A stretch of 64,000 nt of DNA from Flagellimonas_B algarum. Lineage in GTDB: Bacteria; Bacteroidota; Bacteroidia; Flavobacteriales; Flavobacteriaceae. Position 1 is the first letter of the stretch; the number at the start of each line of letters is the position of its first letter. Shown piece by piece: positions 52,670 to 61,984 of this stretch. The notes below the pieces were generated by a model. The model ran no database searches, was not told the DNA's origin, and saw only the letters and a list, made by a program, of their open reading frames with translations. Location of the stretch: positions 310,001 through 374,000 of the forward strand of contig NZ_JBEVTG010000001.1 of assembly GCF_040513375.1 (NCBI RefSeq). Reading direction: 5' to 3'. The position numbers and the translations under genes are program-made.

Positions 52670-53224
52670 CTATTGGATTTCCATTTGCATAAATACGTGC
52701 TTCAATTCCTTTAAAGCGCGATGCGCTTTTACTTTGGCCGCCCCTTCAGAGCAACCCAAGACCTCCCCGATTTCGCTGAACTTCATTTCCTTGAACTTGC
52801 TCAAGATCAAAATCTCACGCTTCTCTTTTGGAAGTTTTAGCAGCGCCCGGTTCAAAATCGAGATCGCATCCTTACGATCGTTCATCGATTCCTGATCATC
52901 CGTATCCTTCACCTTATACTCGACGGCCCCTATTTCGTAGGTCGATCGATGTTTGTTGTTCTTTTTGAAATGATCATGCTGAACGTTGCGTGCCGTGCTG
53001 AACATCCAGGCCAAAAATTGCCCTTGACCGGTAAACGTATGTCGGTATTTCATCATGCGCACAAATACGTTCTGTACCAAATCCTCACTTAGGGAGGCGT
53101 TCGAATTCATGTTATAAAAGAACCCGAACAACTTCTTTTTATGGCGTTCATACAACAAACCCATCTTTTCCAGATCTCCGGATTTTACTTTCAACATCAA
53201 TGCGTTATCGGTTAGCTCAAACAT
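52670..53224 (-). CDS. ECF-type RNA polymerase sigma factor
   Basis: This is a sigma-70 family regulator of 184 residues. Region 2 is seen in LSEDLVQNVFVRMMKYRHTF and QFLAWMFSTARNVQHDHFKK, and region 4 in LLKLPKEKREILILSKFKEM and FSEIGEVLGCSEGAAKVKAHRAL. The ORF ends 2 bp before the HEAT-protein start. The four-gene run sigma, HEAT protein, DUF4097, DUF4097 suggests the operon is controlled by its own sigma and that the DUF4097 proteins are its output. A precise target promoter cannot be read here. Confidence 0.93.
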   Translation of the reverse strand: MFELTDNALMLKVKSGDLEKMGLLYERHKKKLFGFFYNMNSNASLSEDLVQNVFVRMMKYRHTFTGQGQFLAWMFSTARNVQHDHFKKNNKHRSTYEIGAVEYKVKDTDDQESMNDRKDAISILNRALLKLPKEKREILILSKFKEMKFSEIGEVLGCSEGAAKVKAHRALKELKHVFMQMEIQ

Positions 53225-53327
53225 TTCCGTGGTGTTGTCAAAGGGTATACTGCCCTTTCATCAAAAGGTTACAAAATGTACTGCTTTTTATTTCAAATGA
53301 ATTCCAATTGGTCCATTTCAAAGCGGG

Positions 53328-53356
53328 TTGGTCAAAAATTATTTTGATTATTTTTG
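53328..53356 (+). promoter_or_regulatory. Promoter of pyrH
   Basis: TTG at 53328-53330, an 18 bp spacer and TATTTTTG at 53349-53356 match the Bacteroidota promoter pattern. Start would be about 53363, a leader of about 13 nt before the ATG at 53376. Confidence 0.65.
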
Positions 53357-53375
53357 TCCGAAATCGACTCCACCT

Positions 53376-54083
53376 ATGCAATACAAAAGAATCCTGCTCA
53401 AACTCAGTGGTGAAGCCTTAATGGGAGAACAACAATACGGCATCGATGCCAATCGACTCACTGAATATGCGGAAGATATCAAAGCTGTCACTGAAAAAGG
53501 GGTCGAATTGGCCATTGTAATCGGCGGTGGTAACATCTTTAGGGGACTTTCGGGCGCCAGCCAAGGCATGGATCGTGTTCAGGGCGACCATATGGGGATG
53601 TTGGCCACGGTCATCAACGGACTGGCCCTTCAAAGCGCCCTCGAATTACAACACGTGGAAACCCGATTGCAATCGGCGATCAAGATCAATGAAGTGGCCG
53701 AACCTTTCATCAGAAGAAGGGCCATTCGGCATCTGGAAAAAGGAAGGGTCGTTATTTTCGGTGGGGGTACCGGAAATCCCTACTTCACGACCGATTCGGC
53801 AGCCGTACTGCGTGCAATCGAAATCAAAGCCGACGTCATTTTGAAAGGCACCCGTGTGGATGGAATTTACTCCGCTGACCCGGAAAAAGATAAGAACGCG
53901 ACCAAGTTCGACACTATTTCGTTCAAGGATGTCTTGCAGAAAGGCCTGAAAGTGATGGACAGCACGGCCTTTACCCTCAGTCAAGAAAACGAATTGCCCA
54001 TTGTGGTCTTTGACATGAATACCCGTGGCAACCTGATGCGTATCGTTTCGGGCGAAAATATCGGAACCATTGTCAATATCTAA
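53376..54083 (+). CDS. pyrH: UMP kinase
   Basis: This enzyme phosphorylates UMP to UDP in pyrimidine synthesis. The ATG at 53376 gives MQYKRILLKLSGEALMG, the normal amino-acid kinase family start, for 235 residues. Landmarks: LAIVIGGGNIFRGL, DRVQGDHMGMLATVINGLAL, FGGGTGNPYFTTDSAAVLRAIE (in part), GTRVDGIYSADPEK and MDSTAF. It precedes frr, as in many bacteria. Confidence 0.97.
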   Translation: MQYKRILLKLSGEALMGEQQYGIDANRLTEYAEDIKAVTEKGVELAIVIGGGNIFRGLSGASQGMDRVQGDHMGMLATVINGLALQSALELQHVETRLQSAIKINEVAEPFIRRRAIRHLEKGRVVIFGGGTGNPYFTTDSAAVLRAIEIKADVILKGTRVDGIYSADPEKDKNATKFDTISFKDVLQKGLKVMDSTAFTLSQENELPIVVFDMNTRGNLMRIVSGENIGTIVNI

Positions 54084-54104
54084 CTTGGCATAGCTTTTGC
54101 CAAG
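54084..54104 (+). terminator. Small hairpin between pyrH and frr
   Basis: CTTGGCA and TGCCAAG form a perfect 7 bp stem with a 7-nt loop directly after the pyrH stop, followed by CCTTTAAAAAA. It is too weak in T run to be a confident terminator; it might tune frr expression. Confidence 0.4.
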
Positions 54105-54122
54105 CCTTTAAAAAAGGATACC

Positions 54123-54677
54123 ATGAACGAAGAAATCACATTCATTCTAGAAACGACCAAAGAAAGCATGGACGGATCCATGGCCCACTTGGAAAAAGCA
54201 TTGGTGAAAATCCGGGCCGGAAAAGCAAGTCCGGCAATGCTGGCTTCGGTAAAGGTCGATTATTATGGTTCCCAGACCCCGCTCTCGCAAGTAGCCAATA
54301 TCAACACCCCTGACGCCCGTACCATTTCGGTACAACCTTGGGAAAAAACCATGATCCCCGAAATCGAAAAGGCCATCATCAATTCGAATCTTGGGTTCAA
54401 CCCTATGAACAATGGTGAAAGTGTGATCATCAACGTACCGCCATTGACCGAGGAACGACGCCGTGACCTGGTCAAACAAGCCAAATCGGAGGCCGAAGAA
54501 GCCCGGGTGAGTGTTCGAAGTGCCCGTCAAGAAGCCAATAAGGAATTGAAGAAATTGGATATTTCGGAAGACTTGTTGTCCAATGCCGAAATCGACGTTC
54601 AGGAGTTGACCGACAACTACACCAAAAAAGTCGAAACCATCTTAGAGCTAAAAGAGGCCGAAATCATGAAGGTATAG
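54123..54677 (+). CDS. frr: Ribosome recycling factor
   Basis: RRF splits post-termination ribosomes with EF-G. The 184-residue protein starts MNEEITFILETTKESMDGSM and shows LVKIRAGKASPAMLASVKVDYYG (in part), TPLSQVANINTPDARTISVQPW (in part), NGESVIINVPPLTEERRRDLVK (in part) and the C-terminal helix. It is 39 bp after pyrH and is probably co-transcribed with it. Confidence 0.98.
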   Translation: MNEEITFILETTKESMDGSMAHLEKALVKIRAGKASPAMLASVKVDYYGSQTPLSQVANINTPDARTISVQPWEKTMIPEIEKAIINSNLGFNPMNNGESVIINVPPLTEERRRDLVKQAKSEAEEARVSVRSARQEANKELKKLDISEDLLSNAEIDVQELTDNYTKKVETILELKEAEIMKV

Positions 54678-54721
54678 GCATTGTAAGCCTGCTTTCTTTA
54701 GGTAGCCCGCCGATCATTTTC

Positions 54722-54729
54722 TACCTTTG
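54722..54729 (+). promoter_or_regulatory. Candidate -7 box of the MMPL transporter gene
   Basis: TACCTTTG matches TAnnTTTG exactly, 20 bp before the ATG at 54749. No strong -33 is seen at the expected place, only a T-rich stretch near 54695. Confidence 0.5.
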
Positions 54730-54748
54730 CCACCAATTTTGAATACTG

Positions 54749-57145
54749 ATGGTAAAAGCAATCGCACAAGGTTTTTGGCCCACGGTCGCCCGACTGATCC
54801 TAAGGAATAGGGTCCTTATCCTGCTGTTGATCGCAGCCACTACCGTTTTCTTTGGATTGCAATGGGACAAAATGCGCTTTTCAAATACGGAAGCGAACGT
54901 TTTGCCCGATGACCATCCTGAAACCCTGCAATACAACGCCTTCGTCAGTTTGTTCGGCCAAGAGGACAACGCCATCGTCTTGGCGGTTCGCGATACGGCC
55001 CTTTTCGCCCCCGATAAATTCAATCGTTGGAATAAGCTGAGCAAGCAGTTCGAAGCCGTTCCTGAAATCGACTTCGTCATTTCGACGGATAACCTTCAAG
55101 AATTGGTCAAGGATACCGTCAAGCAAGAATTTGTGTTGCGACAACTCGTTACGGGCGAATTGGAGACATCCGAAGAGGTCCAGGCCATCAAAACCCGTCT
55201 TTTCGAAGAGATGCCCTTCTACGAAAACCTGATCTTCAATAAAGGCAGTGGTTCGGTCAGGACCGTCATCTATCTCGACAAGGACATCCTCAACACCTCT
55301 GTACGAAGTGAATTCATATTGAACGACCTGGAAACACTGGTCGCCAATTTCGAAGAAGAAACCGAATTGGATGTCAGGGTGTCGGGCATGCCGTATATCA
55401 AAACCTGGAATTCGAAGATCATTATCGATGAAATCGGGAACTTCATTCTTGCCGCCCTATTGGTGACCTCGGTTATCTTTTTCTTTTTCTTTCGCAGTTT
55501 TCGGGCCACCTTTATTTCAATGTGTGTGGTCATCATCGGGGTGATGTGGGCTTTTGGCGTACTAGGCCTATTCGAATATGAAATCACCATATTGACCGCC
55601 TTGATCCCGCCTTTGATCATTGTCATAGGCATACCGAACTGCATCTTTTTGATCAACAAATACCAGCAAGAGGTCAAAAAACATGGCAACCAGGCACTTT
55701 CACTGCAACGGGTCATTTCAAAAGTCGGTAATGCGACCTTGATGACCAATGTGACCACCGCCTTGGGTTTCGCCACCTTTATCATTCTCGATAGTGATCT
55801 GCTCAAAGAATTCGGCATCGTAGCCAGTATCAATATCCTGAGCATTTTCTTGTTGTCGTTGCTCATCATCCCTATCGTATACAGTTTCATGGGCATTCCG
55901 AAATACAAGCATTTGAAGCACTTGAACAAGAAGTGGATCGATGTCTTTGTGAACTGGATGGAACGCGTGGTGCGAAACCATCGCATCGCGGTCTATTTGG
56001 TCTCGGTAACCGTATTGGTGCTGAGTATCATCGGTATTTATCAAATCAAGATTACCGGAAGCCGTATCGAAGATTTACCCAAAGACGCCAAATTCTTTAA
56101 GGATATCCGATTTTTCGAAGAGGAATTCGATGGGATCATGCCGGTTGAAGTCGTCGTAGATACCAAAAAAAAGAACGGCATCCTGAAATTAGCGACCCTT
56201 CGTCGCATGGATCGTCTCGCCGCCGAAATCGACGAAACCCCCGAACTTTCCAAATCGGTCTCGGTCGTTAATTTGGTCAAATACTCAAAGCAGGCTTTTT
56301 ACAGCGGAATCCCGAAATACTATCAATTGCCCTCTTCCCAAGAGAACACCTTCATCATGGATGTGGCCCGAAAATCATCGGAAAACGGCAATCTACTGGA
56401 AAGCTTCGTCGACAGCACCGGGCAAACCGCCCGTATGACCACCTTCATGCGCGATGTCAAGACGGATCGCATGGAAGAAATCGAAAACGATTTGATCGCC
56501 TCGATCGAAAAAATCTTTCCGGCCGAACGGTATTCGGTGTATATGACCGGTAAGGCGCTGCTGTTTTTGAAAGGTACCAAATACTTGATCAAGAACCTGT
56601 TGCTATCATTGACTTTGGCCATTGTATTGATTTCGATTTTCATGGCGTACCTTTTCCGGTCCTTTCGAATGATCATGATCTCACTGGTGCCCAATTTATT
56701 GCCCTTGGTCATCACGGCCGGTTTAATGGGGTTTCTGGGCGTACCGATCAAACCAAGTACCATTTTGGTCTTTAGTATCGCTTTTGGTATTTCAGTCGAT
56801 GACACCATCCACTTCCTGGCCAAATACCGGCAAGAACTGATCGCCAACAAATGGCAGATCAAGAAGTCGGTGTACAATGCCTTACGGGAGACCGGGGTGA
56901 GCATGTTCTACACCTCGATCGTGCTGTTCTTTGGCTTCTCGGTGTTCGTTATATCCAGTTTTGGGGGTACCCAGGCCTTGGGCGGACTAGTTTCGGCCAC
57001 CCTGATGTTCGCCATGCTATCGAACCTGATCCTCCTACCCTCTTTGCTTTTGTCATTGGAACGTAGCATCGCCAACAAAACGGTTTTGAAAAAGCCGCAA
57101 ATCGACATCTTGCCGAAAGGAGACGAAAAAGGCGGCACGAAATAG
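54749..57145 (+). CDS. MMPL/RND-superfamily transporter (patched-like)
   Basis: This membrane protein of 798 residues has the two-fold RND layout: a first helix, a periplasmic domain (about 40-225), helices II-VI (about 235-385), a second periplasmic domain and helices VIII-XII. The motif LTALIPPLIIVIGIPNCIFLI and the duplicate FSIAFGISVDDTIHFLAKY are the sterol-sensing/MMPL-type helices. The latter contains the Asp-Asp pair of the proton relay. Bacterial members move lipids, hopanoids or toxins, and the substrate here is unknown. No adaptor or outer-membrane partner is adjacent. Confidence 0.9.
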   Translation: MVKAIAQGFWPTVARLILRNRVLILLLIAATTVFFGLQWDKMRFSNTEANVLPDDHPETLQYNAFVSLFGQEDNAIVLAVRDTALFAPDKFNRWNKLSKQFEAVPEIDFVISTDNLQELVKDTVKQEFVLRQLVTGELETSEEVQAIKTRLFEEMPFYENLIFNKGSGSVRTVIYLDKDILNTSVRSEFILNDLETLVANFEEETELDVRVSGMPYIKTWNSKIIIDEIGNFILAALLVTSVIFFFFFRSFRATFISMCVVIIGVMWAFGVLGLFEYEITILTALIPPLIIVIGIPNCIFLINKYQQEVKKHGNQALSLQRVISKVGNATLMTNVTTALGFATFIILDSDLLKEFGIVASINILSIFLLSLLIIPIVYSFMGIPKYKHLKHLNKKWIDVFVNWMERVVRNHRIAVYLVSVTVLVLSIIGIYQIKITGSRIEDLPKDAKFFKDIRFFEEEFDGIMPVEVVVDTKKKNGILKLATLRRMDRLAAEIDETPELSKSVSVVNLVKYSKQAFYSGIPKYYQLPSSQENTFIMDVARKSSENGNLLESFVDSTGQTARMTTFMRDVKTDRMEEIENDLIASIEKIFPAERYSVYMTGKALLFLKGTKYLIKNLLLSLTLAIVLISIFMAYLFRSFRMIMISLVPNLLPLVITAGLMGFLGVPIKPSTILVFSIAFGISVDDTIHFLAKYRQELIANKWQIKKSVYNALRETGVSMFYTSIVLFFGFSVFVISSFGGTQALGGLVSATLMFAMLSNLILLPSLLLSLERSIANKTVLKKPQIDILPKGDEKGGTK

Positions 57146-57177
57146 CGGTTTCATAGCCATCTTTTTTAGCAAAAACC

Positions 57178-57185
57178 TATCTTTG
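57178..57185 (+). promoter_or_regulatory. Candidate -7 box of asnS
   Basis: TATCTTTG matches TAnnTTTG exactly, 26 bp before the asnS start codon. The upstream TTTTTT tract near 57162-57167 is only a poor -33. Confidence 0.5.
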
Positions 57186-57210
57186 GGGCTTAATTTTACG
57201 CCATTTTACC

Positions 57211-58644
57211 ATGAAAAAGACTTCGGTAAAAAAACTCTTGAAAACAAGCCCCACTTCCCAAAAAGTGGCAATCGATGGATGGGTAAAGACCTTTAGGAGC
57301 AATCGCTTTATCGCTTTGAACGATGGGTCGACCGTGAACAACATCCAATGCGTGGTCGATTTCGAGAATTTCGATGAAAACGTGATCAAATCCGTTTCAT
57401 CAGGAGCTGCGGTCCATGTCGAAGGCCTACTGGTAGAAAGTCAGGGCCGAGGACAGGATGTAGAGATCCAAGTCACTGAATTGGCGATCCATGGAGAGGC
57501 AGACCCGGAAAGCTATCCGATACAGCCCAAGAAACATTCGTTGGAGTTTCTACGTGAAAAAGCGCATCTTCGGGTACGGACCAATACCTTTGCCGCCGTC
57601 ATGCGGATGCGATCTGCCTTGGCGTTCGCCATTCACCGCTATTTTCAAGAAAACGGGTTTTACTATATGCACCCCCCGATCATTACCGGATCGGATGCGG
57701 AAGGTGCCGGGGAAATGTTCAGGGTCACGACTTTGGACCCAAAATCACCTCCACTCGACGACCAAGGTCAGGTAGATTATAAGCAGGACTTCTTTGCCAA
57801 AGAGACCAATTTAACGGTATCAGGGCAGTTGGAAGCCGAAGCATACGCCATGGGGCTTGGGAAAGTCTATACCTTCGGGCCGACTTTTCGAGCTGAAAAC
57901 TCCAACACCTCAAGACATTTGGCCGAGTTTTGGATGATCGAACCCGAAATGGCCTTTTTCGATCTTAATGACAATATGGACCTCGCCGAGGATTTCATCA
58001 AATCGGTCTTGCGCTATGTGCTCGAACACTGTGCCGAAGACCTGCAATTTTTGGAGAAACGCTTGATCGACGAAGAAAAATCAAAACCCCAAGCCGAACG
58101 CAGTGACATGCCGCTGATCGAGAAATTGCGTTTTGTGACCGATAACGAATTCAAACGGGTTTCGTATACCGAAGCCATTGCTATCCTGAGGAATAGCAAA
58201 CCGAACAAGAAAAAGAAATTCCAGTTTCCCATTGATGCCTGGGGTGCCGATCTTCAAAGCGAACACGAACGCTTTTTGGTCGAAAAACACTTTAAATGCC
58301 CGGTCATCCTTTTTGATTATCCGGCCGATATCAAAGCCTTTTATATGCGCTTGAACGAGGATGAAAAGACCGTTCGTGCCATGGATGTGCTTTTTCCCGG
58401 AATCGGTGAAATCGCCGGAGGTTCACAACGTGAGGAACGCTTGGAGGTTTTAAAGGAAAAAATGCGCGTCTTGGGTATCGAAGAAGAGGAACTTTGGTGG
58501 TATCTGGATCTTCGACGCTTCGGCACGGCCGTTCATAGTGGTTTCGGTCTGGGCTTCGAACGTCTGGTACAGTTCGCCACGGGAATGGGCAACATCCGAG
58601 ATGTAATCCCTTTTCCAAGAACCCCCCAGAACGCCGCGTTTTAA
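57211..58644 (+). CDS. asnS: Asparaginyl-tRNA synthetase
   Basis: This class II synthetase has 477 residues. The N-terminal OB-fold (about 15-115, VAIDGWVKTFRSNRFIALNDGS in part) binds the anticodon. The catalytic domain has LRVRTNTFAAVMRMRSALAF, YMHPPIITGSDAEGAGEMFRV (in part), FGPTFRAENSNTSRHLAEFW (motif 2) and GFGLGFERLVQFATGMGNIR (motif 3). The Asn-type features separate it from AspRS. It heads asnS-rpoN-membrane protein. Confidence 0.97.
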   Translation: MKKTSVKKLLKTSPTSQKVAIDGWVKTFRSNRFIALNDGSTVNNIQCVVDFENFDENVIKSVSSGAAVHVEGLLVESQGRGQDVEIQVTELAIHGEADPESYPIQPKKHSLEFLREKAHLRVRTNTFAAVMRMRSALAFAIHRYFQENGFYYMHPPIITGSDAEGAGEMFRVTTLDPKSPPLDDQGQVDYKQDFFAKETNLTVSGQLEAEAYAMGLGKVYTFGPTFRAENSNTSRHLAEFWMIEPEMAFFDLNDNMDLAEDFIKSVLRYVLEHCAEDLQFLEKRLIDEEKSKPQAERSDMPLIEKLRFVTDNEFKRVSYTEAIAILRNSKPNKKKKFQFPIDAWGADLQSEHERFLVEKHFKCPVILFDYPADIKAFYMRLNEDEKTVRAMDVLFPGIGEIAGGSQREERLEVLKEKMRVLGIEEEELWWYLDLRRFGTAVHSGFGLGFERLVQFATGMGNIRDVIPFPRTPQNAAF

Positions 58645-58684
58645 TAGGATTGCTTAAATTTAAAGGAAGGAAGCCTCCGCCACT

Positions 58685-60142
58685 ATGCTCAAACAACACT
58701 TACAGTTCAAGCTTTCGCAAAAACTCTCTCCTCAGCAGATCCAGCTGATGAAGTTGATACAATTGCCTACCCAAGCTTTTGAACAACGTTTGAAGCAGGA
58801 ACTGGAGGAAAATCCGGCCTTGGAAAGTGGTAAAGCCGAATCGGACAGCCTTGACGATGCTTATGGTGACGCTTTTGACGAAAGTGGGGATAGCGAGTCG
58901 ATCGCCGCCGATGACATCAATATCGACGATTATCTCAGTGACGACGAAATTCCCGATTATCGTACGCGTACCAGCAACTATAGCAGCGATGACGATGAAA
59001 AGAGCATACCGTATGCGGCAGGCACCTCGTTCAACCAACATTTGATCAATCAATTAAGCACTGTCTCCTTAGATGATCAAGAGTGGGGTATTGCCGAGTT
59101 CTTGGTCGGTAGTGTCGATGAAAGTGGGTACATCCGTCGCCCCTTGGCCGATATTATGGACGACCTTGCTTTTACACAGAACATTTATACGGACGAAGCC
59201 ACTATTGAACAAGTGCTGAAGACCGTTCAAACCTTGGACCCCCCAGGTGTTGGCGCGCGTTCACTTGATGAATGCCTGGTCATTCAACTAAAACGGAAAA
59301 CACCAACTGCATCGATCGATTTGGCCATCGCCCTTTTGGAACGCTCGTTCGATCAGTTCACCAAAAAACATTATGACAAGCTCTTGTCAAAATACGATGT
59401 AACCGAAACGGAGCTTAAGGAGGCCATTGGTGAGATCGAAAAACTGAATCCGAAACCCGGGGGATCTTATGCCGGCAATAACCGGATCATCGAACATGTG
59501 GTACCCGATTTTTCGATACGTATCGTCGAAGGGGAATTGGAATTATCACTTAATGGTCGCAACGCCCCCGAATTGCATGTATCGAAGGAATATAGCAACA
59601 TGCTTCAAGGCTATCGCGATACCAAGGAGAAATCCAAATCCCAAAAAGACACCATTCTTTTCATCAAGCAAAAGTTAGACGCGGCAAAATGGTTCATCGA
59701 TGCCATCAAGCAGCGGCAACAGACCCTTTTCGTCACCATGAGTACCATCATGGAATACCAACGGGAATACTTTATGACTGGGGATGAGCGCAAACTGCGC
59801 CCGATGATCCTAAAAGATATCGCCGACAAGATCGATATGGACGTATCGACCGTTTCACGGGTCGCCAATAGCAAATATGTCGATACTCCCTACGGCACCA
59901 AATTGATCAAGGAATTCTTCTCTGAGGCCATGAAAAACGAGCAGGGAGAAGACGTTTCGACCCGTGAGATCAAGAAGATCTTGGAAACGGTCATCCGCGA
60001 CGAGGAAAAGAAGAAACCGCTTACCGATGACAAATTGGCCAAATTGCTGAAGGAGAAAGGCTACCCTATTGCCAGGAGGACCGTGGCCAAATACCGGGAG
60101 CAATTGGGCATACCCGTAGCCCGTCTTAGAAAAAAGATCTGA
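58685..60142 (+). CDS. rpoN: RNA polymerase sigma-54 factor
   Basis: Sigma-54 has 485 residues. Region I is Gln/Leu-rich (MLKQHLQFKLSQKLSPQQIQ, LMKLIQLPTQAFEQ), then a very acidic region II (about 45-105, EGxDD-like). The core-binding domain follows and then the DNA-binding C-terminus with MDVSTVSRVANSKYVDTPYG and the RpoN box ARRTVAKYRE near the end. It starts 40 bp after asnS. Its stop overlaps the next gene's ATG by one base. No enhancer-binding activator is in the window. Confidence 0.98.
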   Translation: MLKQHLQFKLSQKLSPQQIQLMKLIQLPTQAFEQRLKQELEENPALESGKAESDSLDDAYGDAFDESGDSESIAADDINIDDYLSDDEIPDYRTRTSNYSSDDDEKSIPYAAGTSFNQHLINQLSTVSLDDQEWGIAEFLVGSVDESGYIRRPLADIMDDLAFTQNIYTDEATIEQVLKTVQTLDPPGVGARSLDECLVIQLKRKTPTASIDLAIALLERSFDQFTKKHYDKLLSKYDVTETELKEAIGEIEKLNPKPGGSYAGNNRIIEHVVPDFSIRIVEGELELSLNGRNAPELHVSKEYSNMLQGYRDTKEKSKSQKDTILFIKQKLDAAKWFIDAIKQRQQTLFVTMSTIMEYQREYFMTGDERKLRPMILKDIADKIDMDVSTVSRVANSKYVDTPYGTKLIKEFFSEAMKNEQGEDVSTREIKKILETVIRDEEKKKPLTDDKLAKLLKEKGYPIARRTVAKYREQLGIPVARLRKKI

Positions 60143-60747
60143 TGCGGTTTTTTCTAAAAAGCATCTCGTACATTTTCCATCCCTTGTTCATCCCGTTCGC
60201 GGGTACCGTTTCGTACTTTCTAATCTCACCCAAGGTCAGTTCACTTGAATTGCAAAGCGGCAATATCCTGCCCATTTTCATCCTTACGGTAATCATCCCG
60301 ATCATCGCCTTTTTCATCTTGAAAAACCTCGGGCTTACCCATTCGGTTTTCGCCCCATCGATACCCGAACGAAAGTACCCTTTGGCCATAAGTATCTTGA
60401 TCTATTTAATGATTTTGTACAAGGTCATCCCCCAAAATTACGTGCATGAACTCTACTTCTTTTTTGTTGGCTTATTGATCGCATCCTGCACCCTGTATAT
60501 CCTTTTGTTCCTAAAGATAAAGGCGAGCATCCATCTGCTCGGAATGGGCAGTTTGTTGATGTTCCTCTCCGGATTGAGCATCCACTTCGAAATGAACATC
60601 ACCTTCGCCATCGCTATGCTCACCCTATTGACCGGCATCGTGGCCAGTTCGCGACTTTATCTCCGGGCCCACTCGAAAGTCGAGTTGTTGATCGGTTTTT
60701 TGGTCGGCGTATTCGCCCAATTGTTTACTTTGAAATACTGGTTATAG
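60142..60747 (+). CDS. Hypothetical membrane protein (PAP2-like topology)
   Basis: I do not recognise the function. The 201-residue protein has about six hydrophobic helices: a start IFHPLFIPFAGTVSYFLISP, ILPIFILTVIIPIIAFFI, YPLAISILIYLMILYKVIP, YFFFVGLLIASCTLYILLFL, LLGMGSLLMFLSGLSI and IAMLTLLTGIVASSRLYL, and a final one. It resembles PAP2-superfamily topology but I see no intact PAP2 catalytic motif. It is translationally coupled to rpoN and overlaps the PorT-like gene tail to tail by 6 bp. Confidence 0.8.
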   Translation: MRFFLKSISYIFHPLFIPFAGTVSYFLISPKVSSLELQSGNILPIFILTVIIPIIAFFILKNLGLTHSVFAPSIPERKYPLAISILIYLMILYKVIPQNYVHELYFFFVGLLIASCTLYILLFLKIKASIHLLGMGSLLMFLSGLSIHFEMNITFAIAMLTLLTGIVASSRLYLRAHSKVELLIGFLVGVFAQLFTLKYWL

Positions 60748-61437
60748 GATGTAAAAGATGACCCCGATCCTTAAGGGGCGCATGTCAATAGCCTCGTCAC
60801 CCAACAGGATACCGTCTTCGAAAAGACCGGCCAGGGCATAATAGATATGGACATTCCAGGTATTGTAACCGAAATTCATCATAACGCCGTACTGCCAGGC
60901 TCGAATGTCATCGTTTTGAAAACTCGAACGCGATTGATCCGAGACGATCTTTGAAGTTCGGGAAAATAGGTAACTCGCCTTGATCCCCCCGTACACCCTC
61001 CAGAATTTATAATCTGTTGCATTCGAGGTTCGCCATCGCAATTCGAAAGGAAATTCAACAGCATGGGTTTCGATCTTACTTCGATTGAAATCGACCTCAA
61101 GTCCTTCTGGAACCTGATAGGTGATGACCCCTTCGGTCTCGGTTGCCAAGAGGCTCGAATAATACGAGTTGGTAGCATAGCCGACGCCAAGGGCTAGCCC
61201 GAAATTCCGGGTTTTGTTGAGTGGAATGTCCTTCAGAAATCCGAGTTGGAGGTTGTAAGAGAGGTTCCGCTGTATGACACTGCCAGGACGATCGAGCAGA
61301 AAATTATACGAGAGCCCGGCATAAAATTGATCCTCGAGATATCGGGTATCGATTCTATCGTTCGCTACCCCGTCTTGAGCGACGACAGCCTGAACGAAGG
61401 CCAAAAACAGAACCACAACGAATCGATGACGCCTCAT
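60742..61437 (-). CDS. porT: PorT-like outer-membrane beta-barrel protein
   Basis: This 231-residue protein has a signal peptide (MRRHRFVVVLFLAFVQAVVAQ) and an eight-stranded barrel pattern with NLSYNLQLGFLKDIPLNKTR, LALGVGYATNSYYSSLLA, FPFELRWRTS and a final MRPLRIGVIFYIL. PorT/SprT is an outer-membrane protein needed for the type IX secretion system. The neighbourhood asnS-rpoN-membrane protein-PorT-exbD supports orthology. The ATG at 61437 is used; an in-frame TTG at 61446 is less likely. Confidence 0.8.
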   Translation of the reverse strand: MRRHRFVVVLFLAFVQAVVAQDGVANDRIDTRYLEDQFYAGLSYNFLLDRPGSVIQRNLSYNLQLGFLKDIPLNKTRNFGLALGVGYATNSYYSSLLATETEGVITYQVPEGLEVDFNRSKIETHAVEFPFELRWRTSNATDYKFWRVYGGIKASYLFSRTSKIVSDQSRSSFQNDDIRAWQYGVMMNFGYNTWNVHIYYALAGLFEDGILLGDEAIDMRPLRIGVIFYIL

Positions 61438-61454
61438 GCTGTACAAGATAAAAA

Positions 61455-61491
61455 CAAAATACTTCCCGTCAGGAGTATGGGAAGTATTTTG
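61455..61491. terminator. Strong hairpin between an exbD gene and porT
   Basis: CAAAATACTTCCC and GGGAAGTATTTTG form a perfect 13 bp stem around an 11-nt loop. On the minus strand it follows the exbD gene ending at 61503 and is followed by TTTTTATC. It ends the exbD transcript before porT, so porT needs its own promoter. Confidence 0.85.
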
Positions 61492-61502
61492 ATGTTCGTA
61501 CG

Positions 61503-61979
61503 CTATCGGTATTCCAAGGGATCTCCTTCGTTGGTGATGTATACGATCTTTCGGATGTTCGCCTCTTGCAACTCTTTTTTCAAATCTTCAACAATACCCA
61601 TTCCTACCGCCTTATCGACTTTTAGACAGACCAGCGCCCTACGCTTTGCAGCTTCTGACATCGTTGCTAGTTCTTCCAAAATAAAAGGCCTGACCTCATG
61701 CAGTCCGGCAAACTTTTTCCCAAGTTGGATGCGCGGTTCGTGTCCGTACCGCTCGCTATAGATAGGTCGCGGTTTACCAATGAATATTTCGATGGTATGC
61801 TCCTTTTTATCCAAGGATTCGATCTGATCAGCCAGTGGCGGGGTTTGGTCGACCAACAGGTTCTTGTCATCGATAATGGTCACCGACATGAAAAAGAACA
61901 GTAAAATGAACACGATGTCGGGTAAGGAAGCGGTAGATATCTGAGGCAGGTCTGAAGTGGTGGTTTTAAAATTTCTCAT
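61503..61979 (-). CDS. ExbD/TolR-type biopolymer transport protein (copy 1, short form)
   Basis: This protein of 158 residues has a single N-terminal membrane helix holding the essential Asp21 (STASLPDIVFILLFFFMSVT), then a periplasmic domain (about 45-158) with EIFIGKPRPIYSERYG and a C-terminal AVGMGIVEDLKKELQEANIRK stretch in part. It pairs with the long form gene upstream. Together with an ExbB it would couple the proton motive force to TonB or to motility-type processes. It closely resembles the gene at 62778-63260. Confidence 0.9.
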   Translation of the reverse strand: MRNFKTTTSDLPQISTASLPDIVFILLFFFMSVTIIDDKNLLVDQTPPLADQIESLDKKEHTIEIFIGKPRPIYSERYGHEPRIQLGKKFAGLHEVRPFILEELATMSEAAKRRALVCLKVDKAVGMGIVEDLKKELQEANIRKIVYITNEGDPLEYR

Positions 61980-61984
61980 GACGT

